Below, in pieces: positions 15,446-23,653 of a stretch of 27,921 bases of DNA. This stretch comes from CANLBN01 sp034111645 (GTDB lineage: Bacteria > Pseudomonadota > Gammaproteobacteria > Pseudomonadales > Cellvibrionaceae): NCBI GenBank assembly GCA_034111645.1, contig JAWUWW010000028.1, positions 1 through 27,921 of the forward strand, given 5' to 3'. The translations under genes were made by a program, and so were the position numbers. The notes below the pieces were generated by a model. The model was given only the letters and a program-made list of their open reading frames with translations. It did not search any database and was not told the origin of the DNA. Each line of letters opens with the position of its first letter. Position 1 is the first letter of the stretch.

Positions 15446-15657
15446 TATTTACCCGTATCGTACATAGGATAGCCTGAGTCGTAATATTCATAGCTGCCTA
15501 ATCACTCACAACTATTGAATTACTTATCAGTAATGTAGGTTAATCTTGGCTAGACATATTTAGTATAGCTTAAGATTCATAAAGCATTAATTTATATCTG
15601 CATATTAGTTGCTATATAAAAACGTATTATTTAAATGGTAGTAGATGTCTTGGATCA

Positions 15658-16587
15658 TTAGCGTAACTTGATTTTTGAATAAAGCGTGATGGTCATTAAG
15701 AGTAGACCTCCAAAAAAAATACCTACGAGCATATTAAAAAGAATTGAGCTGATAGAGGAGATCAGTGGATTGCTCACCATGTCCGTAATAACTTGGCTCA
15801 TATGGTGAAAAAATACGATATCGTGCGTGATAATTCCACCTCCCACCATAAACATTGCAAGGGTGCCAAACACTGATAAGCCTTTCATTAGCCATGGTGC
15901 AAATACCAGAAGTCCTCGGCCTAATTTTTGTAGACCGGTATTTGTTTTTTGAATAAGGTATAAGCCAAGATCGTCGAGTTTAACAATCCCAGCAACTAAA
16001 CCATAAACCCCAATAGTAATTAAAATCGCAATTGTCGCCAGCACACCTAGTTGAGTTATCAATGTTTGTGAGCTGACAACGCCTAAGGTGATGACAATAA
16101 TTTCGGCGGATAAGATAAAATCAGTACGAATAGCACCTTTAACTTTAACTTTATCTTTTTCTAGCTGTGCAATAGCACTTTGATCAGCTGCTGATGAAGG
16201 CGTATTATTTGGCGGAGTTTCTTGTTGAGATTCTTTATTAATGTGTTTTTGTTTATGAAAAAAATGCCAAACGCTCTCAAAGCCCTCAAAACATAAAAAT
16301 AAAGCGCCGCAAATCAGAAGAGGAATTATTAGGGCAGGTAGTACGGCACTGATAAGCAATGCCGAGGGAACAAGAATAAGCTTATTTAAAAAAGAACCTT
16401 TAGCGACAGCCCAAACAATAGGTATTTCACGCGCAGCGGTGATACCCGTCAATTGCTGTGCATTAACGGCGAGGTCATCACCGAGTACCGCGGATGTTTT
16501 TTTTGCAGCAACTTTTGACATGCCCGCAATATCATCGAGCAATGTCGTTATGTCATCTAATAAAAGTAATAAGCTCGTGCCAGCCAA
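15658..16587 (-). CDS. DUF808 family inner-membrane protein (YedI-like)
   Basis: A multi-pass membrane protein of unknown function. The sequence matches E. coli YedI closely at the start: LAGTSLLLLLDDITTLLDDIAGMSKVAAKKTSAVLGDDLAVNAQQLTG, then AREIPIVWAVAKGSFLNKLILVPSALLISA. About six to eight membrane helices are expected, with a charged cytoplasmic loop (HKQKHINKESQQETPP). YedI begins with MAG at this position, so the TTG at 16587 (here LAG) is the likely start, giving 309 aa; an in-frame ATG at 16635 would add 16 residues and overlap the DUF302 gene. No good ribosome binding site is seen before the TTG. It lies 10 bases after the DUF302 stop, so the two are probably cotranscribed. Confidence 0.87.
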   Translation of the reverse strand: MAGTSLLLLLDDITTLLDDIAGMSKVAAKKTSAVLGDDLAVNAQQLTGITAAREIPIVWAVAKGSFLNKLILVPSALLISAVLPALIIPLLICGALFLCFEGFESVWHFFHKQKHINKESQQETPPNNTPSSAADQSAIAQLEKDKVKVKGAIRTDFILSAEIIVITLGVVSSQTLITQLGVLATIAILITIGVYGLVAGIVKLDDLGLYLIQKTNTGLQKLGRGLLVFAPWLMKGLSVFGTLAMFMVGGGIITHDIVFFHHMSQVITDMVSNPLISSISSILFNMLVGIFFGGLLLMTITLYSKIKLR

Positions 16588-16597
16588 AATATACGAT

Positions 16598-17092
16598 CTA
16601 TTTGCTAGCTGCGGTTGCAAAGTTACCCAATGCACCAGCTACTTTTTTAAGAACAGGATCGCAACCGTCGAAACCATGGCGTTTTTTTAGATGGTCGGGA
16701 TCATTATAACCTAGCCAAGTTGAGCCTTGATCATCTTGCCAAATTAGCATTTTCTGTGGCAAATCAATCGCGACGCTTTGCGCACACTGCATTAACGCTG
16801 TCCCAATTTTTGGATTACCAAAAATAATAAGATCAGTGGGCCGCAACGCTTGACCAATTTTTTGCGCTCCGGCGGCATGATCGATTCTAGCAAAAACAGT
16901 CATTTCTTTAGATTGTAAAATAGCGGCTAACTTATCAGCGGTGTCTTTAACCGAATGACTACTTTTAACAATGATAAGACCATGAACATCCGATTTATTA
17001 TAGGCGTGACCCGTTTGGTGGTGAGCTGCAAAAACATTAGCTGTAAAAATAAGACATGCAGAAATAAAAAATGATTGCCTAAGAAATTTCAT
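16598..17092 (-). CDS. Secreted DUF302 family protein
   Basis: DUF302 is a small alpha/beta fold of unknown function found in envelope proteins of many bacteria. Residues 1-22 are a signal peptide (cleavage after VFA-A), and mature residues 36-150 contain the family marks: a VKDTADKL helix, VFARIDHAAGAQKIGQALRPTDLIIFGNPKIGTALMQ and IDLPQKMLIWQDDQGSTWLGYNDPDHLKKRH. At 164 aa it is of normal size. It is followed closely by the DUF808 gene. Likely periplasmic; role unknown. Confidence 0.87.
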   Translation of the reverse strand: MKFLRQSFFISACLIFTANVFAAHHQTGHAYNKSDVHGLIIVKSSHSVKDTADKLAAILQSKEMTVFARIDHAAGAQKIGQALRPTDLIIFGNPKIGTALMQCAQSVAIDLPQKMLIWQDDQGSTWLGYNDPDHLKKRHGFDGCDPVLKKVAGALGNFATAASK

Positions 17093-17284
17093 AAAGACTC
17101 CAAAATTTTTTTAAAAATTGATAAAAAACGCCAGAATCTAGCATTTTAAGTATATCAATTTTTTATCCTTAGTATTTTATTCGGTGCTTTAATCATAACT
17201 TAAGCTTTATTATTGATAACGCTTAAGTAAACCATTAAATACAGATGCTCAAAACTTGATAGCTAAATTAAATGTCGGTTTAAA
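17093..17284. other. fba-DUF302 spacer with two dyads
   Basis: AAAAATTGATA with TATCAATTTTT (17113-17123, 17153-17163; 11 bp, loop 29) and ACTTAAGC with GCTTAAGT (17198-17205, 17221-17228; 8 bp, loop 15) are perfect inverted repeats. The second is about 60 bases past the fba stop and could slow or end transcription, but no clear U-tract follows. The DUF302 promoter should lie here. Confidence 0.35.
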
Positions 17285-18316
17285 TTAAATATTTTTACCT
17301 AGCGACGTTCCATTAGAGCGCAAGTCATGACAGGCTTGAATAATACGATCGGCCATATTGCGCTCAGCTTTTTTACCGTAAGCACGTGGGTCGTACATTT
17401 TTTTATTGCCTACTTCGCCTTCAATTTTTAACATTTCGTCATAATACTTAAACATATGATCAACAATAGGCCGTGAATACGCATATTGGGTGTCTGTATC
17501 AATGTTCATTTTAATCACGCCATATTCAAGAGTCTCGTGAATCTCACGTAACTCAGAGCCAGAACCGCCATGAAATACTAAGTCGAGATGAGCACTTTCA
17601 CCAAGCGCCTTGACCACCGCTGCTTGTCCATCTTTTAATATGGTTGGTGTTAATTTTACATTGCCAGGTTTGTAAACTCCGTGAACATTACCAAATGTTG
17701 CTGCCAGCATAAAGCGACCCATTGAGCCTAGTTCTTTAGCAGCCACTACCATATCATCTGGAGTGGTGTACAGCTTGTCCGCAGCTACGCCAGAGGTATC
17801 GTGACCATCTTCTTCACCACCAACAATACCCGTTTCTATTTCTAGAATAATATCGTTCTCGACACACGCCGCCATGATACGTTTTGATTCTGCAATGTTT
17901 TCATCCATCGGCAGAGCTGAGCCGTCGTACATATGCGAGCTAAATAAATTAGGCAGGCCAGCAGCACGACGACGTTTAGTCTCGGCGATTAATGGAATTA
18001 AAAAAGATTCGACAAATTCTGGATGACAGTGGTCGGTATGCAAAGCAATGTTAACGTCATATTCCTCGGCCATCATGTGAGTGTAGACGGCAAGTCCAAT
18101 CGCTCCTTTAACCATAGAGCCAACACCTTGGCCTGAAGCGAATTTACCGCCTCCAGTTGATACTTGAATAATGCCGTCGGAGTTAGCCTCTTTAAAAGCA
18201 AGCAATGCAGCATTAATAGTCTCGCTTGAGGTGATATTAATGGCTGGGTAGGCAAACTTATTTTGTTTGGCGTTATCGAGCATGTTGCAATATTGTTGAT
18301 AGTTAACTACTGGCAT
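17285..18316 (-). CDS. fba: Class II fructose-bisphosphate aldolase
   Basis: Cleaves or forms fructose-1,6-bisphosphate with a Zn ion. The active-site cluster ALHTDHCHPEF has the catalytic Asp (D95) and zinc ligand H96; further marks are EIETGIVGGEEDG, TFGNVHGVYKPGNVKL with a zinc His, LVFHGGSGS with another, and KMNIDTDTQYAYSRP for phosphate binding. The 343-aa length fits the E. coli FbaA-like subgroup. GAGGAGAG precedes the ATG, one of the strongest ribosome binding sites here. It is the last gene of the tkt-epd-pgk-fba series, 99 bases after pgk. Confidence 0.96.
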   Translation of the reverse strand: MPVVNYQQYCNMLDNAKQNKFAYPAINITSSETINAALLAFKEANSDGIIQVSTGGGKFASGQGVGSMVKGAIGLAVYTHMMAEEYDVNIALHTDHCHPEFVESFLIPLIAETKRRRAAGLPNLFSSHMYDGSALPMDENIAESKRIMAACVENDIILEIETGIVGGEEDGHDTSGVAADKLYTTPDDMVVAAKELGSMGRFMLAATFGNVHGVYKPGNVKLTPTILKDGQAAVVKALGESAHLDLVFHGGSGSELREIHETLEYGVIKMNIDTDTQYAYSRPIVDHMFKYYDEMLKIEGEVGNKKMYDPRAYGKKAERNMADRIIQACHDLRSNGTSLGKNI

Positions 18317-18415
18317 GGTCTCTCCTCTTCAAGTTCTTTATTCGTTTTTTAGTTTTTAAATTTTTCCATAATCAATTTTAAAATTGAAAGTTTGGATAAT
18401 TTTGACCGTTTTTAA

Positions 18416-19582
18416 TTAAGCGTCGCGCTTTCTTTGTTCGAGTATGGCAACGGCTGGTAGTGTTTTACCTTCTACATATTCTAAAAAGGCACCGCCGCCA
18501 GTAGAAATATAAGAAATTTTATCGGCAATGTTGTATTTATCAACTGCGGCTAATGTGTCGCCACCACCAGCAATCGAAAATCCATCGCTATCGGCGATAG
18601 CTTGTGCTAAAGCTTTGGTGCCCTCGCCAAACTGATCAAATTCAAATACGCCAACTGGACCATTCCAAAGAATTGTTTTTGCCTTTTTAATAATGTCCGC
18701 AAATTGTTGAGTTGTGTCGGGTCCAATATCAAAGATCATTTCATCATCGTTAACCGTACAGGCTGGTTTTAAAATTGCAGCGGCAGATTCAGAAAATTCT
18801 TTAGCAACAATTACGTCGGTGGGTATAGGGATATTTGTTTTAGCCATTAATGCTTTTGCATTAGGAATAAGATCAACTTCGCAAAGTGACTTGCCCACTG
18901 GCTGCCCACTTGCGGCTAGAAATGTGTTCGCGATACCGCCACCAACAATAATTTGATCGGCAATATTGGCGAGCGATTCAAGCACAGTTAATTTTGTCGA
19001 AACCTTTGATCCACCTACAATGGCAACCATCGGGTGAGCGGGCTTTGCTAATGCTTTTTCGAGTGCGCTAAGTTCGCCGGTCAACAATGGTCCAGCACAG
19101 GCAATAGGTGCAAATTTAGCGACGCCGTGAGTCGAGGCTTGAGCGCGATGCGCTGTGCCAAATGCATCCATTACAAAAATATCACAAAGAGCCGCATAGG
19201 CTTTGGCAAGATCCTCGCTGTCCATGCTTTCGCCAATATTAAAACGAACATTTTCTAATAAAACGACTTCACCGTTTTCTATATCTAGTCCTTGTCGCCA
19301 ATCTTGAATAAGCCGCACGGGAATACCCAATAAATTGCTTAAGTGTTTTGCAACAGGCGCAAGTGAAAATTCATCTTTTGGCTCACCTTCTTTGGGGCGG
19401 CCAAGGTGTGACATCAAAATAGTCTTTGCACCGGCTTTGCGCGCGTGTTCAATCGTTGGTAGTGCTGCACGAATTCTTGCATCTGACGTTACTTTCCCAG
19501 ATTTAAGAGGTACATTTAAGTCTTCTCGAATCAAAATACGTTGACCACTTAAATTGAAGTCAATCATGGAAAGAACATTCAT
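18416..19582 (-). CDS. pgk: Phosphoglycerate kinase
   Basis: Transfers phosphate between 1,3-bisphosphoglycerate and ADP. Two Rossmann-like lobes are evident: RILIREDLNVPLKSGKVTSDARIRAALPTI and SHLGRPKEGEP in the N-lobe (3PG site), VAIVGGSKVSTKL in the hinge region, and TILWNGPVGVFEFDQFGEGT and IAGGGDTLAAVDKYN in the C-lobe (nucleotide site). 388 aa is the usual bacterial length. The ATG at 19582 is preceded by AGGA. It lies between a DUF4124 gene and fba in the carbon-metabolism cluster, with short spacers suggesting one transcript. Confidence 0.97.
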   Translation of the reverse strand: MNVLSMIDFNLSGQRILIREDLNVPLKSGKVTSDARIRAALPTIEHARKAGAKTILMSHLGRPKEGEPKDEFSLAPVAKHLSNLLGIPVRLIQDWRQGLDIENGEVVLLENVRFNIGESMDSEDLAKAYAALCDIFVMDAFGTAHRAQASTHGVAKFAPIACAGPLLTGELSALEKALAKPAHPMVAIVGGSKVSTKLTVLESLANIADQIIVGGGIANTFLAASGQPVGKSLCEVDLIPNAKALMAKTNIPIPTDVIVAKEFSESAAAILKPACTVNDDEMIFDIGPDTTQQFADIIKKAKTILWNGPVGVFEFDQFGEGTKALAQAIADSDGFSIAGGGDTLAAVDKYNIADKISYISTGGGAFLEYVEGKTLPAVAILEQRKRDA

Positions 19583-19668
19583 AGATAATCCTAGTTAACT
19601 GTTTTGGGGTTAATAAAAAAATTATAAATCACACCAGGTCTATAAATTGGCCCAGGAATTAGTCTTAA

Positions 19669-20184
19669 CTAGCTAGCGGGTTTAAAGTTGTAAGTAAATG
19701 TAAGTCTTAATGGGTCTGGATTTTCTACTGCTTTAAATTGTAAGGCGTTAATTTTTTCGCAAATAGAACCATTAAATTTAGCGCCATTCATTTCGGTTTC
19801 ATCCTCAGCACAACTAGTAACATTTCCCGTTTGTGCAATAGTAAAGTTGACAGTAACTTTACCCCGAGAGTCTTGATCACTCGTCACAAGCTTTGTATAT
19901 AAACTATCTATATCTGGTTTTAACGTATCAGTGACAGCGCGAACATCATCAACTGATCGAGTAACAACGGTGGCTGATATGCTTTCATTCGTTTCGGTAG
20001 TTTGTGCGTTAGAAATTTTATTGCCACCTTTGATAACTTCATAGTCGCTATTAGGTTTTCTATCGGTATAGACGGTATTTCCTTGGGAATTTTTGAATCG
20101 GTAAATTTCACCCGCAGCATGACTAAGAGTGGTAAGCGACAGACCTGTAATAAGACTAAAAATAACAACTAACGGCGTTTTCAT
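19669..20184 (-). CDS. Secreted DUF4124 protein with an AgmX/TonB-like C-terminal domain
   Basis: No enzyme function is known. Residues 1-23 are a signal peptide (cleavage after SHA-A). Residues 25-48 are a DUF4124 module (GEIYRFKNSQGNTVYTDRKP), a short beta unit common in envelope proteins. Residues 95-171 resemble the AgmX/TonB-type C-terminal domain: RGKVTVNFTIAQTGNVTSC, a paired Cys, SICEKINALQFKA and LRLTFTYNF; two cysteines (TSCAED, SICEKI) could form a disulfide. The ATG at 20184 lies two bases after the epd stop, with GGAG 11 bases upstream, so translation is probably coupled to epd; a longer open frame would overlap epd and lose the signal peptide. Its place between epd and pgk is unusual. 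Confidence 0.75.
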   Translation of the reverse strand: MKTPLVVIFSLITGLSLTTLSHAAGEIYRFKNSQGNTVYTDRKPNSDYEVIKGGNKISNAQTTETNESISATVVTRSVDDVRAVTDTLKPDIDSLYTKLVTSDQDSRGKVTVNFTIAQTGNVTSCAEDETEMNGAKFNGSICEKINALQFKAVENPDPLRLTFTYNFKPAS

Positions 20185-20186
20185 GA

Positions 20187-21224
20187 CTATTTGACTCCAT
20201 GTAAGTTTTCTAGCTCTTGTATTTTGCAAACAACATCTAACATACGATTGGCAAATCCCCATTCGTTATCAAACCATGTTAAAACTTTAGCTAAATTCTT
20301 GCCAGCAACACGTGTTTGACTAGCGTCAATAATGCCAGAGCGAGCGTCATGATTAAAGTCACAAGACGCTAAAGGTTCGTTGCTAAAGCCCAATATATTA
20401 GGCATGTCCTCGGCAGCTGAGCGCAATATGCTGTTAATAGTGGCAACATCGATAGGCTTCTCGACCACGATTGATAAATCTATCACTGAGACGTTAACCG
20501 TTGGTACGCGCATAGCTTGCGCCTCAAAACGACCGGCCAAATGGGGTAGTATGCGTTCGATACCGCGTGCAAGACCGGTATCCACAGGAATAATTGACTG
20601 TACTGCCGAGCGTGTTTTACGTAAGTCAGTATTATGGTATGCATCAATCACGGGTTGGTCATTCATTGCTGAGTGAATGGTTGTGATAACGCCGCTTTCA
20701 ACGCCAACCTGACGATTAATGGCATCGATAACAGGCACAATACAATTAGTCGTACATGATGCGCTCGAGATGATGGTGTCAGATAATTTTAGTGTGTTCT
20801 CATTAATTCCAAAAACAATGGTTGCATCGACGTCGCTTTCTGCGGGTTGTGAAAACAATACACGTTTAGCGCCTGATTTAATGTGAAGCTCTGCAGTTTT
20901 TCGGTCGGTGAATGAGCCTGTGCACTCTAAAACCAAATCAATATTCAGTGCTTGCCAAGGTAGGAGATTGATATCCTGTTCGTGTAAAATGCGAATCTTT
21001 TGTTGGTTGATTAATAAGTACCCATCACTTGAGCTGACATCTCCGATAAATTTTCCGTGGGTCGAATCATATTTGGTGAGATGGGCAATGGTTTTATCGT
21101 CGGCAATTTCATTAATGGCAACAATGTTAATTATGTTTTGTAGGTCGGATTCAAACAGTGCCCGCAATACGCAGCGTCCGATTCGACCGTAACCATTAAT
21201 AGCGATATTGATTGGTTTAAGCAT
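20187..21224 (-). CDS. epd: Erythrose-4-phosphate dehydrogenase (or glyceraldehyde-3-phosphate dehydrogenase)
   Basis: Oxidises erythrose-4-phosphate to 4-phosphoerythronate for pyridoxal phosphate synthesis. The N-terminal NAD fold (INIAINGYGRIGRCVLRAL), catalytic C157 in SSASCTTNC and H184 in TTIHSAMNDQ are present. It is closer to E. coli Epd than to GapA: AINEIADDKTIAHLTKYDSTHGKF, PWQALNIDLVLECTG, DQPVIDAYHNTDLRKTRSA and WFDNEWGFANRMLD all match Epd. The order tkt-epd-pgk-fba is the same as in E. coli and Pseudomonas. Enzymes of this group can also act on glyceraldehyde-3-phosphate, and no other gap is in the window. The ribosome binding site is weak. Confidence 0.88.
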   Translation of the reverse strand: MLKPINIAINGYGRIGRCVLRALFESDLQNIINIVAINEIADDKTIAHLTKYDSTHGKFIGDVSSSDGYLLINQQKIRILHEQDINLLPWQALNIDLVLECTGSFTDRKTAELHIKSGAKRVLFSQPAESDVDATIVFGINENTLKLSDTIISSASCTTNCIVPVIDAINRQVGVESGVITTIHSAMNDQPVIDAYHNTDLRKTRSAVQSIIPVDTGLARGIERILPHLAGRFEAQAMRVPTVNVSVIDLSIVVEKPIDVATINSILRSAAEDMPNILGFSNEPLASCDFNHDARSGIIDASQTRVAGKNLAKVLTWFDNEWGFANRMLDVVCKIQELENLHGVK

Positions 21225-21343
21225 TATTTACCACTGGCCGATTAAGTAATGATGTGTTGTATTCTTTGTGGCTAAAATTACAATTTATCGCTCTGGAAAT
21301 ATTTTATTGATACAGAACGATAAATTATTCATCAAAGTAAAAA

Positions 21344-23350
21344 TTAGTCTGCCAATAGCTCATCGGCAGTAGCTAATACGTTTTCGATGGTAAATCCAAA
21401 GTGCGCCATTAAATCACTGATAGGTGCAGATTCGCCAAAGGTGCTCATACCAATAATACGACCATCAAGGCCAACAAATTTGTACCAAAAATCTTCATGG
21501 GCTGCTTCGATGGCAATGCGCGCCCCAACTTCTATTGGCAGCACAGATTGCTTGTAAGTAGCATCTTGTGCTGCAAATATTTCGGCGCAGGGCATAGAGA
21601 CAACGCGGATTTGCTTGCCTTGTTCAGTTAGTGTTGCGGCTGCAGTCATAGCAAGTTCAACTTCTGAACCCGTAGCAATAAAGATCAAATCAGGCTCTGC
21701 ATTTGCGCAGTCGCTCAACACGTAAGCTCCTCGCGCTATATTAGCAACTTGGTCTTTATTGCGAACCATTGGGGCAAGACCTTGGCGAGAAAAAATTAGC
21801 GCGCTTGGGCCATTGCGACGAGTGATAGCAGACTTCCAACTGACGGCGGCTTCAACTGTATCGCAAGGACGCCATGTATTTAAGTTAGGCGTTGCGCGTA
21901 GCGAGGTGAGTTGCTCGACGGGTTGATGTGTGGGGCCATCTTCACCCAAACCAATGGAGTCATGAGTGTATACGAAAATACTTTGGATACCCATTAAGGC
22001 AGACATACGCACAGCATTTCGGGCGTACTCCATAAACATTAAGAATGTTGCTCCGTAATTAACAAAGCCGCCATGAAGAGCGATACCGTTCATCATCGCG
22101 CTCATGCCAAATTCGCGCACGCCATAATAAAGATAATTACCATTAGCATCTTTAGCGCTTACGGGTTTAGATCCTGACCATATTGTTAGGTTAGAGCCCG
22201 CTAAATCAGCAGAGCCACCTAATAGCTCCGGTAGCAAAGGGCCATAAGCATTCAAACAATTTTGCGAGGCTTTACGTGAGGCAACTTTTTCCATATCGGA
22301 CTGACATTGAGCAATATAGGCATCAGCTTTGTCATTAAAATCTTCAGGTAAATCGCCTTTGATCACTCGACGCTCAAATTCAGCCGCTAACTCGGGGTGG
22401 GCGCTTTTATAGGCACTTAGGCGTGAATTCCAGTTGCTTTCTAGCTCTGCGCCTTTTGGTTTGGCATCCCAAGCGCCGTATATGTCTGCGGGTATTTCAA
22501 AAGGGCCATAATTCCAGCCTAACTTCTTACGAGTTAATGCAATCTCGTCAGCGCCAAGAGGTGCTCCGTGGCAATCTTCTTTGCCTTGCTTATTTGGTGA
22601 ACCAAAACCAATGATGGTCTTGCAGCATATTAACGTTGGTCGATCTAATTCTTTATGGGCTGTATCGATAGCCATTTTGATTTCTTCACTATCATGACCA
22701 TTAACATTAGGGATGACTTGCCAGCCATAGGCTTCAAAACGTTTGGGCGTATCATCATTAAACCAGCCTTCAACTTCACCATCAATTGAGATGCCATTGT
22801 CATCATAAAAAGCGATTAATTTACCAAGACCCAAAGTTCCTGCCAGCGAGCAGGCTTCGTGAGAAATACCTTCCATCAGACAGCCATCACCTAGAAAGGT
22901 GTATGTGTGGTGGTTAACAATGTTGTGGCCATCACGATTGAATTGAGCGGCTAATATTTTCTCGGCTGTTGCCATGCCAACAGCATTGGTAATGCCTTGG
23001 CCAAGTGGGCCGGTAGTCGTCTCGACGCCTGGCGCATAACCATACTCTGGATGCCCTGGTGTTTTCGAATGTAATTGACGGAAATTTTTAAGCTCTTCAA
23101 TTGGAAGATCATAGCCTGACAAATGCAGCAATGAATATATCAGCATAGAGCCGTGACCATTAGAAAGCACAAATCGGTCTCGGTCAGGCCATGAAGGGTT
23201 GTTAGGATTGTGCTTTAGATAGTCATTCCACAATACCTCAGCAATATCAGCCATTCCCATCGGCGCGCCGGGATGGCCTGAGTTAGCTTGTTGAACAGCA
23301 TCCATACTTAAAGCACGTATGGCATTAGCGAGATCTTGGCGATTAGACAT
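21344..23350 (-). CDS. tkt: Transketolase
   Basis: Moves two-carbon units between sugar phosphates in the non-oxidative pentose phosphate pathway, with thiamine diphosphate and Mg; it supplies erythrose-4-phosphate, the substrate of the next gene's product. Marks: NSGHPGAPMGMAD near residue 23, LSNGHGSMLIYSLLHL (62-77), GPLGQG (114-119), the TPP-Mg motif GDGCLMEG at 154-161 with its closing NDDNGISID-type segment, and the second-domain signature GLGEDGPTHQPVEQL. 668 aa is full length. It is the first gene of the cluster; an AGGA lies about 12 bases before the ATG. Confidence 0.97.
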   Translation of the reverse strand: MSNRQDLANAIRALSMDAVQQANSGHPGAPMGMADIAEVLWNDYLKHNPNNPSWPDRDRFVLSNGHGSMLIYSLLHLSGYDLPIEELKNFRQLHSKTPGHPEYGYAPGVETTTGPLGQGITNAVGMATAEKILAAQFNRDGHNIVNHHTYTFLGDGCLMEGISHEACSLAGTLGLGKLIAFYDDNGISIDGEVEGWFNDDTPKRFEAYGWQVIPNVNGHDSEEIKMAIDTAHKELDRPTLICCKTIIGFGSPNKQGKEDCHGAPLGADEIALTRKKLGWNYGPFEIPADIYGAWDAKPKGAELESNWNSRLSAYKSAHPELAAEFERRVIKGDLPEDFNDKADAYIAQCQSDMEKVASRKASQNCLNAYGPLLPELLGGSADLAGSNLTIWSGSKPVSAKDANGNYLYYGVREFGMSAMMNGIALHGGFVNYGATFLMFMEYARNAVRMSALMGIQSIFVYTHDSIGLGEDGPTHQPVEQLTSLRATPNLNTWRPCDTVEAAVSWKSAITRRNGPSALIFSRQGLAPMVRNKDQVANIARGAYVLSDCANAEPDLIFIATGSEVELAMTAAATLTEQGKQIRVVSMPCAEIFAAQDATYKQSVLPIEVGARIAIEAAHEDFWYKFVGLDGRIIGMSTFGESAPISDLMAHFGFTIENVLATADELLAD

Positions 23351-23653
23351 AAATAAAGGGTCCTAGCAGTAAAAATGGCGACTCAAAATGTCGCTATTCT
23401 CGCATACTTGAATGATTGGCAACACCGTTAAAAACAAATTTAATAATGTTGTGAACAGAGTATCTAAAAGTTAGCCACTGCGCGCGAAAATACTCGATAT
23501 ATTCGCGGACTAAGTTTTAAAAGTAAGTCAGAAGCTAAGTAAGTCAAATAGATTATATTTATTGGGAGGTATATATGAGTATTTAATCATTTTATGAGAT
23601 TGCTATTAAGATAATATTGTGATTAGTTAGCTTAAAGCTAATGACTTTCAGCA
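23351..23653. other. Divergent promoter region between tkt and the DUF3422 pseudogene
   Basis: A 303-base gap that should contain the tkt promoter. The only dyad of note is CGCGAAAATA with TATATTCGCG (23483-23492, 23498-23507; 9 of 10 pairs, loop 5), about 135 bases before the tkt start. It could be a regulator site or leader hairpin. No metK gene or SAH-type leader was seen here. Confidence 0.35.

Noticed and set aside
15542..15577. Dyad AATCTT-GGCTA with TAGCTTAAGATT between PilZ and DUF808 genes
   Set aside because: It has a bulge, no U-tract on either strand and lies about 80 bases from the nearest stop; too weak to call a terminator.
20380..21192. Plus-strand ORFs opposite epd, and similar ones opposite gpmI and pgk
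   Set aside because: They lie fully inside strongly conserved enzymes on the other strand and have no family signal.
23351..23653. Possible metabolite riboswitch before tkt
   Set aside because: Only one short imperfect hairpin is present, with no conserved core of a known riboswitch class.
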